This document shows, in pieces, positions 38,045 through 51,362 of a DNA stretch of 64,000 nt. Source of the stretch: Bugula neritina. Taxonomy: Eukaryota; Bryozoa; Gymnolaemata; Cheilostomatida; Bugulidae. The position numbers and the translations under genes are program-made. Positions within the stretch are counted from its first letter, which is position 1. Each line of letters begins with the position of its first letter. Under the pieces are notes generated by a model. It worked only from the letters and a program-made list of their open reading frames with translations, ran no database searches and had not been told where the DNA came from. The stretch spans positions 10,679,318 through 10,743,317 of the forward strand of contig OZ037772.1 of the NCBI GenBank assembly GCA_964035545.1, written 5' to 3'.

Positions 38045-41000
38045 ATGGAAGGCGTGAATAAATACACAGTGATGATGAATGAGAGTGGTGAGTATTTAAC
38101 CTTTATATATCTCTAGCTTTATTGGATACTTATGAGCATTATTTTAGTTTTTTTATACATGATTGTGATTGTCTATCTTACATATTGCACTAATAAAATC
38201 ATTATGAAAAGTAATAAGATTTATGATTTAAATTTGACTACACCATTAAGGAATTTTTGTTAGCTAACCTTTGAACTTACAACTCATAAAATATTAGTTT
38301 CAAGAAAGTACTAGATAATTTAAGAATTCAAAATTGCATATAACATGCAGTTACATATTTTAGTTGCTTTACTATAGCATCTCCAGACATAGCTAGTATA
38401 AAAACTAAAATTTCTACTTTAAAGTCACCTTTTGTGTCAAAGTCCATTTTTTGTTGTGGCAGTACATGCAACTGCTATAAAATAACTTATTGTGTGAGAT
38501 GATAAGAAACTTATTTATATGACGTAAGTTATACCTGGTGAAATAAATTTATTAAGTAATGTAATATCATGGTATATTATGCAGTTTGGTATTAGTTATA
38601 ATAGGTGTTTTCATGTGTATAGACCTATAATACTATAATAAGCTATTGGCGTAAATTTCTACTGTCACAAGTAGTTTAAAATCATGTTTCTAAGTTTTTG
38701 ACATGTTTCTAGCGGTTTCATCCCATTTAAACGCTTCCCAGTTAGACTCTATTTTTTGTTTTGGTACCATAATAATGTTATATATAGCTGTTGTATTGAT
38801 TGCTCAATAGCTAATATATGCTAATAGCGATAATAGCTAATATAGAGTATCTGGAATAATAGCCCACTTTTTACGGATTTGTGTGGGGCTAAAAACAGTA
38901 ATACAGTAATAATAGACATTATTTTTAGTGAATACTTATTAACAGAATGTTTTTTTTAAACAACAAAAAGTATAGAATGTGCAAAATTAATAATTGAATG
39001 CAGATCTAAGGAATTTCTTTATGGGCTAAATAGCAAACAATTGATGCAAGTTTATTTATATGTACATAGTATATTTCAATGCTATTCAAATAAATTGCAT
39101 ATTAAATATATATTGTACCAAAATAAATAAATAGCGTCCAACTGGGAAACATTTAAGTCAGAAACTTAGCCTATAGTTTCTAACTGGGAAGCGCCTATCT
39201 GGGATGACACTGTTTTTAGCTCTTGCCTATATGTTGCTCATAACTTTGTTTCATTAGTTATGAAATAGTTTATATTTTCTATTCTTTGTATTGATGCAAT
39301 GATCATGATGGCAATATATAATTTTAACAAATATGTCTGGCTCAAATAAAATGAAATACATATTTTATTAATGTTTTGAATTTGTAGCCAGCACTCCTGA
39401 TCCCACCAATGAGGAGACAGATGCTGTAATATATAAAGTGCAGTTCTGGGTTCACGGAGTGTTTGTCTTGACAGTGTGTCTAGTGGGTAAGTGACTTTCC
39501 TTCAATATGTCGTAATATAATTATTATTCTATCACATGCATGCTTTACTTTGTTGTATTATTTTGTCATATGATTTGTGTACCATGTTGAATCATAAGTT
39601 ATATTATTTGATCATATATTATAAGCTGTTATATTACAACATATAACGATGTTACCCCATAGCAATTTATCCATTTTTGTAGCATATGATGTACAATTTA
39701 CATTATATTGCATTATCCTATTGTATATTGAAGTCTATTTTAATATTATTCAGACTATGAGTTATAATTATAATTATAATTACATACATAGTGTTCTCAT
39801 ATTGTATTATGATATATTATAGTATAGATTCTTATGCTATAATTTACTTTATCATGACATACGATATACTGCACTACACATATTTTCTTATTTAATGTGC
39901 ATGTCTACTATATTATATTTTACAAAGACATTCGCTATATTTCATGTTAGTTTTTATTATACAGTATGCTTTGTCATGTTATACATTATTATCTACATGT
40001 TATGATAAAAAATATTTTATCATAATATTATTAATCATAATAAATTCATATTTTACAATACATACTGTAGAATCTATAGTTATATAATTTCAAGTAACCC
40101 ATGTGTGGTCAACATTTACATAGTTTTTATAAAGATCAGGTTTAACATATTCATAACGATTGATTTATTTTTGTTTTAGGTGTGTTTGCTAACATTTTGA
40201 ATATCATAATACTTTCCAAGTCTATTAGTGTTACGACTCATAAAATCTTCCTAGGAATGGCCTGCGCAGATTTAATGGTAAGAGCTTACGGTACAATTTA
40301 TAATGACTAATTAGCTGAAATCTATACCTGCAGTACAAGCATGTGATAAGCTGTATACTAATTAGCTTTACATTATGTACTTAAGTATATAATGTAAAGC
40401 TTTAACTTAAAGATATAGCTTTGATTTGCACCCATAGCAGGGAACAACTGTGGGACTTAATATATAGGAACAATTGGCGATGTTAGGAAGAGTATTGGGG
40501 CACAATTGTTACCTTGAGAGCTATCTCAAACTATGTTTTTAACAATACTTAGCCTACTTATAGCTACCCTTGAAATCAGGGGCTCTCACTGTAATGAAGG
40601 CTATAAACTCATGTGAGGTTTTTATTAAAAATTGTAACACCATAATAATAAAATACTGTAAAAATGCACAGACATGAACCAGTGGATTGAAATGTCTATA
40701 AAATTGACTAAAACTATTTATGCTAATATAATAGGACTAGAAATTGTGCATTCCATGAATTTAAAATCATTCCCTGCGCAATAATGTATTTACAATACAA
40801 TATTACATTATAATTTGTATTAGGTGAACGCTATATTTATATCTCAGTCTTCAGTCTTCATGCTCAGAACACCACCTCTTCATGATATAGAAGCCCCTCC
40901 TGATTTGATGGAAGGAATTACCTACTCGCTGTATTATTGGTATGAGCTATGGTATCGGGCAGCAAACATATTCATGTGTGTGAGTATTCTGTGCTTTGTT

Positions 41001-44000
41001 AAATAAAACTAATTGACATTGTGTTATTCAGTTTACTATTTACAAAAAACAACCCGCGCAAGTTTATATAGTACCCATCCCGGTGAGAAAACTCCTGATG
41101 GAAGGGGCTTTTGTTAACTCCAACTAATTAAATTTATTCAGATGAGGTGCAGGAGTAATTATAACTGGATGCTCTTCCTAACATCACCAATGGCTTTTGA
41201 CCAAGCTTGAAAGCATTACTCCCTGCTAACATAGGTAAACGATCTAACCCCTAGACCGCAGCTGCTCCCTAATACTATATATACATGTAGTTGTAAGTTT
41301 TTTTTTAAGAATTGCCAAGCCTGTGTTATAAATAAATTGTCAAACATACTATCTATAATTTCATAATATATATCTGTCTAGACTCATCTTACAAACTGAT
41401 AGAGAATATATTATATATCAATAACAAGAATTATGCTTTGCCCACACTAAACAGTTGATAATTAGGTTAAAAGAGCGTTTAAAAGTGACAGGTAATAAAC
41501 TCAAAGTTGATAAAAATTCATTTTAATTTCTCAACTAATTATTTCAATTACCTATAGTTAATATAAAGGATAAACCGTTTGAACATCAAACAATAATTAA
41601 AACAGTTTAATTGTTGGTTTTATAACGCAATTTTATACTGAATGAAACATTCTATTGGCCAATTGCTGAGTAAAGATATTATAGCTGTTAGTTCTTATTT
41701 TGAATAGCTCATATGACTGTCAAGGGGTACTATAATTTGTTTTTCAATCTGATTGCGGGAAAGATGTGTTCATACAATTCTGTTGCAGATATCCAACTGG
41801 TGTGCCGTATTACTGGTGGCTGTGAGATTGTTAGTGGTCACATTTCCTTTGAAAGAGCCAACTTACATAAGTAACACTAAAATCAATCTCGCCATATGCC
41901 TGGTCTATGTCTTTGGCTTTGTGCTACAGATTCCCGACTGGATTGGCATTTAGTAAGTAAATTAAATATTAAAAGTTGTGTATAAGAAGTTCATTAAGAT
42001 AATTTCTGCTCTAGTAAATGCTGTTTTTCATGTTAACATGGTGCTTATTTTCATTTCAATGAGTGATTGCTGTTTTTTCACTTATTATCAGTGGCAGATA
42101 TTTAGTCTTGGATGATTTTTGTATTTATTCCACTTTCAGAGCAAGCTTTTGTATCAAATGTGCAAATGTGATGTGTTTTGTAAAGATCACTCTTGCTCTT
42201 TGTATATTATTTATATATATTTGTTACCTTTTATAATGCCTTACAATGCTATACAATCTTGCATCACTTGTTATATCTACAGTCTTATAATTTCTAGATG
42301 GACACAAACCTATAATCAATATTGTGCTTTCTCTTTTTATTATTTTAAAATAATCTTAACTAATTTTTTGACTAAAAGTTAGAAAACTGATGTATAGCTT
42401 TTTTCGCTGATTCATCGCTTTTTGGAGATATTCAGTTGGTATTTTTAGTGTCAATAAGAACAAAGCTATCGCTACTTACTCTCACCTCATCAAGTATAAG
42501 GACATAAGTGCAGTGGGAAGTGCGTTAGTACCAATGTGCTTATGTGCCATTTTCACTACTTTACTGATTGTCCAGCTAAAGAGAAGTAGCAATGATATAA
42601 AAGGCACACTTGGAAAGTAAGTAACATTATATTGTACGGTTGCGTTCACCAAATGGTCCCTGTGGTGTAATGGTTAGCATACCTGCTTGAAAGCCTGAGG
42701 TCCTGGGTTTAAATCCCAGTAGGAACAAGCATTTAGCATAAACTGTGTTTTCAACGCTTTGCAATAGACAAATGAAAATACTATTTCGTGTTTGGGAACA
42801 GTGTTGAATGAAACCACAATCATAATCCAATGCATTTAAAAAACTCACTAAGTTTATAGTCGCTATAATTTCTGTGAGGAACCCCTGATGGAAAGAGTTT
42901 TTGTTAAAGTGGGCTAAGCACTGATTTAAATGAGTCACAGTAGCAATTATGACTGGATGCTCTTCCTAACATCACCAGTGACCTTTGTCCTAGTTTGAAC
43001 CCATGACCTTGTGCTGATTAGGCAAAAGATCTAACCCTTCGACCACGACTGCTTCCACAACCATAAATCCATCTTATTCTAATTTTCAAATTACTTTTGC
43101 TACAATATTAAACAAGTTGGTTGTTATATTAATTATAGGTTGCTAAGTACACATGTTCTGGTTATAATAAACATGATAAATAAATAGTAGCTGTGCATTA
43201 TATTTTATAACTATTTTACTATTCTATAAATTAAATTTGGTTCACAGGGTAGTTTACAAGTTTTCCCTATACCAAGGAAAGATAACTCACGTTGATTGTT
43301 TTGCAGTGTGCAACTGGCTACCAGGTTGAAAGATGAAAGACACTTGACAGTCACTTTGATATCAGTTGTCATATTTTTTGTGGTTACCAGCTCACCCACA
43401 GTAAGTTGTTAACAATATAATAATATACATCCTGTATATACCATCTATAAAAAATACAGGCAAGTTTAAAGTCACCATTCCTGTGAGAAACCCCTGATGA
43501 AAAAAGTTTTTGTTAAAGCAGGCTAAGGACAATTATTTAAATGAGGCACATGAGTAATTATGACTGGATGCTCTTCCTAACATCACCAATAGCCTTTGTC
43601 CGTGTTCGAATGCTCTAACCCCTACACCATGGCTGCTCCCTGTGTATATACCATCTAAAGCACATATCTTTTATATTCTCACACTTGCTAAAGACTGTAA
43701 AAAATTTTTTTTAATTTTTATAAAATATAAAAACTTATAAACCATCAATTGGCAGTAATGAACTAACAACAAGCAAAATCTAACGGCCAAAATGCATATA
43801 TTTGTGAATATTATGTTATGTATGATGCTATATATATAAAATGCTACTTTTATAGTCCACTTTGATATTTTAGATGATTTTATGTTTCAGGTTATATATT
43901 GGCTATTGGCAAGAGATGATTATTTCAAAAGAAGCCAAATCACAGAATACTATCAAAACATCATTTACTCGGTCACATTTGCGTTAGTTGCTGTGAATTA

Positions 44001-44100
44001 CACTGGCAACTTCTTTATCTACATATTTGTACACAAGGCATTCAGAAAGAGCTTTGTTAAACTATTTTCAAAGATTAGTGCTACAGTCAGTTTTACGTGA
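38045..44100 (+). CDS. Rhodopsin-class G-protein-coupled receptor, complete, 8 exons
   Basis: Seven-helix plasma-membrane receptor, ligand unknown. Exons: 38045-38087, 39388-39486, 40180-40277, 40824-40979, 41789-41952, 42449-42616, 43307-43400, 43891-44100; phases join, 1032 nt, 343 aa. Helices: TM1 HGVFVLTVCLVGVFANILN, TM2 FLGMACADLM (LAxAD-like), TM3 ending VAVRLLVVTFPLK (DRY region, Arg kept but flanked by Val and Leu), TM4 LAICLVYVFGFVL, TM5 VGSALVPMCLCAIFTTLL, TM6 LTVTLISVVIFFVVT, TM7 NYTGNFFIYIF, then a basic helix 8. TM7 resembles invertebrate peptide receptors (FMRFamide-like NxxNFxxY) more than NPxxY. The usual TM3/loop-2 cysteine pair is missing. The N-terminus is short (about 30 residues) with possible N-glycosylation at NES. 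The product call is firm; the subfamily is a guess. Confidence 0.87.
40438..40622 (+). mobile_element. tRNA-derived SINE, head degraded
   Basis: Body 'ggcgatgttaggaagagtat' and tail 'gaaatcaggggctctcactg' with 'ggctataaactcatgtgagg'. The head is barely recognisable. Receptor intron. Confidence 0.65.
41061..41263 (-). mobile_element. tRNA-derived SINE
   Basis: Minus-strand copy: plus strand shows tail 'caagtttatatagtacccat', body 'aactggatgctcttcctaac' and head complement 'ctaacccctagaccgcagct'. Receptor intron. Confidence 0.8.
42655..42727 (+). tRNA. tRNA-like sequence (decayed tRNA gene or SINE head)
   Basis: 'ggtccctgtggtgtaatggttagca' is a good A-box/D-arm region, and 'cctgggtttaaatcccag' forms a perfect 5-bp T-arm with a 7-nt loop. 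The acceptor ends pair with one mismatch (gtccctg with taggaac). The anticodon arm does not fold well, so identity cannot be assigned and function is doubtful. Unlike the SINEs it has no shared body behind it. A Gln- or Thr-like tRNA pseudogene is most likely. Confidence 0.4.
42847..43057 (-). mobile_element. tRNA-derived SINE
   Basis: Minus-strand copy: plus strand shows tail 'aagtttatagtcgctataat', 'aacccctgatgg', body 'atgactggatgctcttccta' and head complement 'ctaacccttcgaccacgact'. Receptor intron. Confidence 0.82.
43462..43646 (-). mobile_element. tRNA-derived SINE, short in the head
   Basis: Minus-strand copy with 'aagtttaaagtcaccattcc' tail, 'atgactggatgctcttccta' body and head complement 'ctaacccctacaccatggct'. 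About 20 nt of the head around the anticodon region is missing relative to the 42.8 kb copy. Confidence 0.8.
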
Positions 44101-44107
44101 GTCTAAT

Positions 44108-45034
44108 TATTTTATTTTTGACAACTAAAATCTATTGCTTTGCTTGCAAACTAAAACATAACATATTTTCTGTTTTTGATTGATGAAAACAAAAACTAAG
44201 GTGTTATTGGTGGTCTTCAGATTGATTGAAAATATGCCATGAATTTGCAAAAACAAAAATTTAATTATATATTAAAAATCTATAATTATTTTGTTGAAAT
44301 ATTTTTGAAGACTTTCAGCAACTTTGCAGTATCAGCAAAAAGAAATTATTATAAAACGCATTATTATGTCATTAGCAATGTGTATATTCAATATTGCAAA
44401 CATGAAATTAATTTTTTTTGTACTATTTATAGATACCATGATTAATTTTGCATCTCGTCATTTCGTTGTGACTATTTCTACAAAAGAGAACTTAAAGCCA
44501 AATTCCTGAAACTTATGGAGTTGTCTGTCCAATGAACATACTGTTGGGAATAAAAATTCCTTATTTTATATACACCTAATTTGTGCTGTGTTGGTTTTAG
44601 TTAAAAAAAATTTTATTATTACTAATTGGACAGTTGAAATTCAAATTTGCAATCACAGTAGAGCATTACCTAATTTATATTATTTTATTTAGTATTATTT
44701 TAATTATTATATGAAACAATTATAATGCAACTGCGCATCATATTATAGGATCAGTTGAGATTTTATATAAAATCATTTGGTGCATGCACCAAAATTCAAT
44801 ATGATATTGATATTGATAATATTGAGCACAAAATACTAATATTTAGTATATATATCTTTACTTTTCTTGCAAGTTATAAAATTATCTGTTTGTCTTTACT
44901 CTAATAAATGTTACATAATAGAAATGAAAAAAGTTTGTTGTTATTTCTTATCCAATACACATTTGCAAAGTCCCCTGGTCCAATAAGCTGGGTTCTTGAT
45001 AAATTGTCTATTATATAAAATAGGTTATAACATG

Positions 45035-45116
<82 letters not shown>

Positions 45117-45866
45117 AGTGTGTGTGTGTGAGTGTGTGCGAGTGTGTGCGTGTGTGAGAGTGTGTGAGAGTGTGTGAGAGTGTGTGTGTGTGTTTGGTGT
45201 GTTCGGTGTGTGCAGTTTATGCGTGTAATTTATGTTAATTTATTAAAATGGTTCTTTAATTGTTATATTACATTTGAGAGCATAATATAAATGATCCAAA
45301 CACTGAATATAGACCAATTCGAACTAGCATGCATGATATTGTACATGGATCATGAGTGATCACTACTTTAGAGTTAGATTTCCTGTAACATGTAAACATT
45401 TGTTATTTAGTTTTAATTGCTATTACATAATGAAAAACACATTTCCTATATTATGCAAAAACTAATATAAAATGAACATTTTGTATGCATTTTTAATGAA
45501 GCATATATTTCTTAAAAACCTAACAAGATGCATATGCTATTAGAAGGCATGGCGGCACATTAAATTCGAATTATTTGTTGGTCTACATAAAGTGAAAAAA
45601 GCAAAAATTAGTAACTATATTATAGTTTTAGAAACACACTGCAGGTGTTTAATCAGCTTTCTTCCATACCACAGCCAATTGTAGCATTCATTCCAGCTAA
45701 TATAGCCAAAACATCATACAAACTGCCAATAGAGAACATTTAGAGTATTAATTCTGTAAAAAGATTTTCTTGATATTATAGTAAACTTCATATATAATTT
45801 ATTTAAAATGTTGTTCACAATAATTTAATTGTTTCTCAACATTATCTAAACTCTAGATTATCCAAC
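44108..45866. other. Receptor 3' region and spacer before the zinc-finger array
   Basis: The receptor 3' UTR probably ends near an AATAAA at 44549 or 44903. Apart from the GT array I see no gene. The block conserved upstream of zinc-finger loci B-F was not found here before locus A. Confidence 0.5.
45033..45196. repeat. (GT)n microsatellite with GA-variant tail
   Basis: About 80 bp of pure GT, then 'gtgcgagtgtgtg' and 'gtgagagtgt' variant units. Confidence 0.95.
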
Positions 45867-47098
45867 ATGTCTGTGTTTCCACAACGTAAGTATGCAACAT
45901 TATGTAAAACTTGCAAACCATGTGGTAATATTTGAAACAGGCAGTTTAAAACATGTAGAGGCAACTTCTTAGAAATTTGGTTCAAGTATAAAGTGCATGG
46001 TAATAAGTTTCTTAAATATACTATTTTGAAGTAATTGACCATATATTTGAAATAGACAGTGTAAAACATGTAGAGGCAACTTCTTATAATGATTTCATTC
46101 ACATATAGATAGTCAATCTTTCTTAATATCTTTTTTCAGTTGTTGACCAACAAAAGATTCTTCAAACATCTAATCACTACCAACAGGAAACATCTAATCA
46201 CTATGCTGACTGGGAGACTTTTTATGATAGTTTAGACTCTACAGAACAGTATAAACATCCAGTAAACTCAGACACTTCTACTTCTACTCTCACTGCAAAC
46301 ACTCAACCTTTTCTTAAGATGCCACCTGCTGTATCTGACACTTACCTACCAAATGGTACCAAGAGGAAACTTTCGGATTGCTGGGAGAACACGATTCCAA
46401 ATCAAAATTATTCTCCTGTAAACTCAGTCACTCCGTTCAAAAAATTTTATTCAATTTATCAAAGTGCTGATGACACAAAAGCTGCAGCTCACGACAAATA
46501 TCTACCAGAAAATCACACTAGAAAGAACCAGTGCGAGAGTACCAACACATTTGGGGACATATTTGATCAGAAACAAGATGTAGTGAGTCCAGCAAAAACA
46601 AGCTGCAAGAAGAAAAAATCTGTTAACAAAACTTCTGAGGATGGATCTACAAAACAGGTTAGACTTACTAAACATGGAAAGTGGCAGACGAAGATGAAAG
46701 ATTTTCAATGTCTTCTTTGTAGTTACAAATCGGAAGATAAAAGTAGTCTAACCAGGCATATGAGAGTACACACAAAAGAGAAGCCATTTGTCTGCCAAGT
46801 CTGTGGTAAAGCTTTTGCTCATCGAAGCAATCTCACAGTGCACATGCGAAGACATACTGGAGAAAAACCTTTTCAGTGTGATCAATGTGACTATAAGGCT
46901 GTACATCAAGGTAATCTCAAAGCACACATGAGAATACACACTGGAGAGAAACCTTTCCAGTGTAAACTATGTGACTATAAGGCTGTTCAGAAAACACATC
47001 TTGTTCATCATATGAAAAAACACAAAAATGAAACTTGGTTTGCCGGTGAAGTTAAAAAATGTGTATTTACAAAGACAAGTTATACAGTGAATTTCTAA
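45867..47098 (+). CDS. Zinc-finger locus A: 4-finger C2H2 protein
   Basis: Exon 1 is 45867-45885 (ATG plus 5 codons, donor GTAAGT); exon 2 is 46140-47098; 978 nt, 325 aa. Shared N-terminal module: LVDQQKILQTSNHY, then [19 protein letters not shown], then a TYLPNG ... DCWEN stretch; a type I linker (FDQKQDVVSPAK, QVRLTKHGKWQTK); four C2H2 fingers joined by HTKEKPF or HTGEKPF linkers; and a 24-residue tail after the last finger. It differs from its neighbours: module, linker and fingers are fused in one exon, the conserved [14 protein letters not shown] segment is absent, and the upstream block of B-F is missing. Predicted sequence-specific DNA-binding nuclear protein. Confidence 0.85.
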
Positions 47099-47145
47099 TT
47101 CCAAACATCAGGAGAACCTCTATGCTGCTATCTCTAAGTTAGACG

Positions 47146-47240
47146 CATCACATTTGAGACTCGCATCACATTTGAGACTCGCATTACATTTGAGACTCGC
47201 ATCACATTTGAGACTCGCATCACATTTGAGACTCGACAAG
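47146..47240. repeat. 18-bp minisatellite in the 3' UTR of locus A
   Basis: Five copies of 'gcatcacatttgagactc'. The paralogous 3' flank at 53.99 kb has only one copy, so the array grew after the duplication. Confidence 0.92.
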
Positions 47241-47939
47241 AAACAGCATCTGTCTGCAGATGCTTTGTGGAACTGCATTAGAACATACAGCTTAAACATA
47301 TTATTTGTAAAACTGTTAAATAGATCATAAAATTATGAGAATCAGATAATTGGCCTAAATGCAGTTATAGACACAATATAATCATCTATGTATAATATTC
47401 AGTTAAACAAGAAATATACTGCTTGTACCCTAACTTATTCATCATCATATCTATATCTTATTGCATGCAACGCCAGGTTTTAACCTTCAACTTTAAAGTC
47501 TGTATGGTGTCTTAGCAAAATAATTATGTACAAATCTGCAATATCCATTGGTTCGAATTATGCTCTTTTTACCAGTTTGAAGCGTTATTTACCTATATTT
47601 ATAGTGAGTCATAAACTTAAATCATTATTGTTTTAGTTGATTACATTTCCTAGTCATTATTGATATATTATTTTGATAGTTTCAATTCTGATATTGTCTC
47701 CAATTAAAACATCTTCATGCCAGAGTAACCTCTATGTTGCAACATTTTTAACTCATATACCAGTTTTTTAATTCTAATTAAAAAAAATCTTTGTGCATTA
47801 ATATTTATTTCACCAAGTAATACATACGTCTTATATATATTCAATTAATAATGCAAACAATGAATTTACACCATATGACACTAGTATCCTGACTATACAT
47901 GAACGATCATTGCTTTAGAGTTGGGTTTCTATAATTACA

Positions 47940-48080
47940 ACAGCTTTAAATTGCAAGGTAGCTAAATGAATAGCAATAAAATGCTTTAGTAAACAGCTAA
48001 CCTGTGATATTGTCAATGAAAGATTTAAAACATATTTTATCTTGTTAACTCTACATCTTAATTTTATAGTCAATATTTAA
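47940..48080 (+). promoter_or_regulatory. Conserved block upstream of locus B
   Basis: 'cagctttaaattgcaagg', 'aatgctttagtaaacagcta', 'acctgtgatattgtcaatga' and 'catattttatcttg' recur in the same order about 100-220 nt before exon 1 of loci C, D, E and F. Conservation and position suggest a promoter; paralogy alone could also explain it. Confidence 0.45.
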
Positions 48081-48147
48081 CTTTGAATTTTAATTGCAAG
48101 ATTTTATTTCATCTGCTTCTCAGCTGTATTAAGCTAGGTCATCCAAC

Positions 48148-49992
48148 ATGTCTGTGTGTCCACCTTGTAAGTATACAACATTATAAAAAACTTGCAAGCT
48201 AATTGTCAATATTTGAAACAAACATCGTAAAACATGTAGAGACAATGTGTTAGTAATTTGGTTTAAGTATAAATCTGTAATAAGTTTCTTTATCTATCAT
48301 GTTACAGTTGCTGACCAACAGAAGATTCTTCAAGCATCTAATCACTACCAACAGGAAACATATCAATATGCTGACTGGGAGACTTTTTATGATAGTTTAG
48401 ACTCTACAGAACAATATAAACATCCAGTAAACTCAGACACTTCTACTTCTACTCTCTCTGTAGACACTCAACCTGTTCTTAAGATGTCACTTGCTGTATC
48501 TGACACTTACCTACCAAATGGTACAGTCAGGGAACATTCGGATTGCTGGGAGAATGTAACTACAAATCTAAGCCCCTCCATCGTAAACTTAGTTACTTCA
48601 ACTTCCACAGTCAGCACAGAAGCTACAGTGTATGACAACTATCTACATCGAGACCAACCTGATGTTCCTCTCTCTGAAGTTATCTCTGAGGCTTTTGCAG
48701 TTTTAGGGCTGAATATTTCATCAGATGTCAACTCAAGTGGTGAGTATTATATTTATTAAAATATATTTAGAACAATCTCTTTCTTTCAAAACTATAATGT
48801 TGGTGTGACATTATAATCAACTTCACTCTTTTAGATGTTTGAATTACTTTTGGTATAAATACAGAGTATAGGTATCATTCTTTATGACATTGAAAATTTT
48901 GATTTGATGAATTCAACAAATTAGTTTGATTTACAATTCTCATTTTGATATACAAACAAATTTATTACGAGGTGCAATATTTGAAATACATTTATTGTCC
49001 TAAATAACTGAACTAATGTCTTTACATTACAACAATGAATTACCTAAAGTGCAATTTACAAACTAATTAGTAAATTATAGATGTTATAATTTTCTTCATG
49101 TTTTATAGAGAAAATTCAAACAGAAGTTGATAGAAGAGATGCTACTGATAACTTAGTAGATGCATTGTGTAAAGGAGCACATGGATACAACACAAACAGA
49201 ATTACAGAAACTCACACTATTACAAGTCAGAGTGTAACTGCCAACATATTTAGAGATGTATTTGATCAAGAAGAAAATGTAGTGAGTCCAGTAAAATCAT
49301 ATTGCAAAAAGAGGGAACTTGTTGATAACACTTGTGAATATGAATCTCTAAGGCAGGTTAGACTTGCTAAGCATAGAAAGTGGCAGATGACCAAGAAGAA
49401 AGATTTTCAATGTTTTCTATGTAATTACAAAACGGAACGTAAAAGTAGTCTTGTCCAGCATATGAGAACACACACAAAAGAAAAGCCATTTGTTTGTAAA
49501 TTCTGCGATCACGCTTTTACTCAGCAAAATAGTGTCACAGCACACATGAGGACACACACTGGAGAGAAACCTTTTCAGTGTGATCAATGTGACTACAGGT
49601 CAGTGCGGCAGAGTAATCTCATAGCACACATGGGGACACACTCTGGAGAGAAACCTTTTCGATGTAATCAGTGTGACTACAAGTCAGTGCGGCAGAGTAA
49701 CCTTATAGCACACATGAAGACACATGCTAAAGAGAAACCATTTGTGTGCGGTGTATGTGACTATAGGACTAGATTTAAGAGTAATCTTAATCATCACCTG
49801 ATGACACACACTAGAGAAAAACCTTTTCAGTGCCCAAAGTGCGACTACAAATCAATACTGCAAAAAGCTCTCACAGTGCACATGAGGAAACACACAAGAG
49901 AGAAACCATTTCACTGTAAACTCTGTAACTACAAGGCTGCTCAGAAAGGAAGTCTTGTTCATCACACGAAAAAACACAACAAAGAAACTTGA
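48148..49992 (+). CDS. Zinc-finger locus B: 7-finger C2H2 protein
   Basis: Exons 48148-48166, 48308-48739, 49109-49992; phases join, 1335 nt, 444 aa. Exon 1 gives MSVCPP. Exon 2 holds the shared module (LVDQQ-type start reading [30 protein letters not shown]) and ends with the conserved [18 protein letters not shown]. Exon 3 opens with a type I linker (FDQEENVVSPVK, QVRLAKHRKWQ) and carries seven C2H2 fingers, each CX2C ... HX3H, ending HNKET. Fingers 3 and 4 are nearly identical (SVRQSNLIAHM in both), a sign of recent internal finger duplication. The 3' flank matches that of locus D. Confidence 0.88.
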
Positions 49993-51159
49993 CTTGCTGT
50001 ATGGGATATATGCATAAAAACATGCCTTTACAGAAGCATATCATTTTACAGTAGGTAGATTTTACATCTGTGATGGTAGAAAAACTTCTTCACTGCTATC
50101 TTTGAGTTTGACACATATTATAGTATTTCACACTCTACAGGTGTATAACAATTACATAGAAGCTTCGTAGTGTTCTTTTCAGAAGTTTGTATTGCTGATA
50201 TTAGCTGTGAAACTGCCTAAAGGAAGTTGCTAAAACCAAACTTTATTCTAGACAATATTATAGTGATCTACAAAATTAAGTTGAGATAATCTTTGTAAAC
50301 TAACCTATCCATGAATTTATAAAAATATATATTTATAACTTTTGACGATCTTTGCTTTTAGCCATTGAAAAAGTCTTCAGTGTCATAACAAATTAGGTGT
50401 ACAGATGACTGATTAGAATTCTGTTATTTTTTACCAAAATTGGGTGATTAGTTTGAAAATTTCATTTTATATGATGTTAATTTTTATTTAAATTGGAAAG
50501 ATATATAGCTTTAGTTGATTAAGTTATAACTGCAACATTTCTGTTATAAATTTCACCTGGTGGGAGCAGATTTTTTAAGTAAATTATAGTGCTCATTCAA
50601 CCAGAAAATGTTATATCAGTTTTATTGCTTGTAATTTAAGTACTTTTGTTATAAAACTAAATAAATATTATTTTAAATAACTCGTACATAAACAGCATGG
50701 CCTATTTTATATCAGCTTGTTTCAATAAGAGCCCCAAGTATACAATCAATATATGAAAGTAGGTTATTCTAGATAAATAAAATTATTTTCATGAATATAG
50801 CAAGATACAATTATATATGACTCTTAGCGCTGAAAATAAACTACAACGCAAGTTTATATGCATAAAAACAGCTAATTTCGAGTTATCTTTTTTTTTATTA
50901 TAATTAGGCAGTAAAAGATGAAAATTCAAGAAGATGACCTTTTTGCTTAATCATGTTGTCAATTTGAATAATTTAATATTGATGTCATCATTAGAATTTG
51001 TTTGCATTGAATATTGCTTTCTGTTGCTGATTTGTTTTTGTATCTGCATGCATTAATAATAATTATATCAATTGTTCCATAAGCTAACTTTGATAAACAT
51101 AATATATATAATAAAATGTTCTACTGCAGTCAATGGGAAAAGTCTTGGCTTGATTTTAG

Positions 51160-51322
51160 TTAGATATTCATACTATTGTTCAATCAGCTTTAAACTGCAA
51201 AGCAGCTGACTGAATAGCAAAATGCTTTAGTAAACAGCTAACCTGTGATATTTTCAATGAAGTATTTAGAGCCTATTTTATCTTGTAAACTATATATCCT
51301 AATGTCATAGTCGATATTTAAT
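51160..51322 (+). promoter_or_regulatory. Conserved block upstream of locus C
   Basis: Same block as at 47.94 kb: 'atcagctttaaactgcaa', 'gctttagtaaacagctaacc', 'ttttatcttgtaaact'. Confidence 0.45.
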
Positions 51323-51362
51323 TCTTTTAACATCATTTACAATAATTTATATCATTGCTACA

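Noticed and set aside
42439-42448. Alternative acceptor 'attcag' at 42430-42435 for receptor exon 6
   Set aside because: It gives an in-frame stop after three codons; the 'tttttag' acceptor before 42449 keeps the frame.
42627-42938. 103-codon minus-strand frame
   Set aside because: It spans a tRNA-like sequence and part of a SINE; not a gene.
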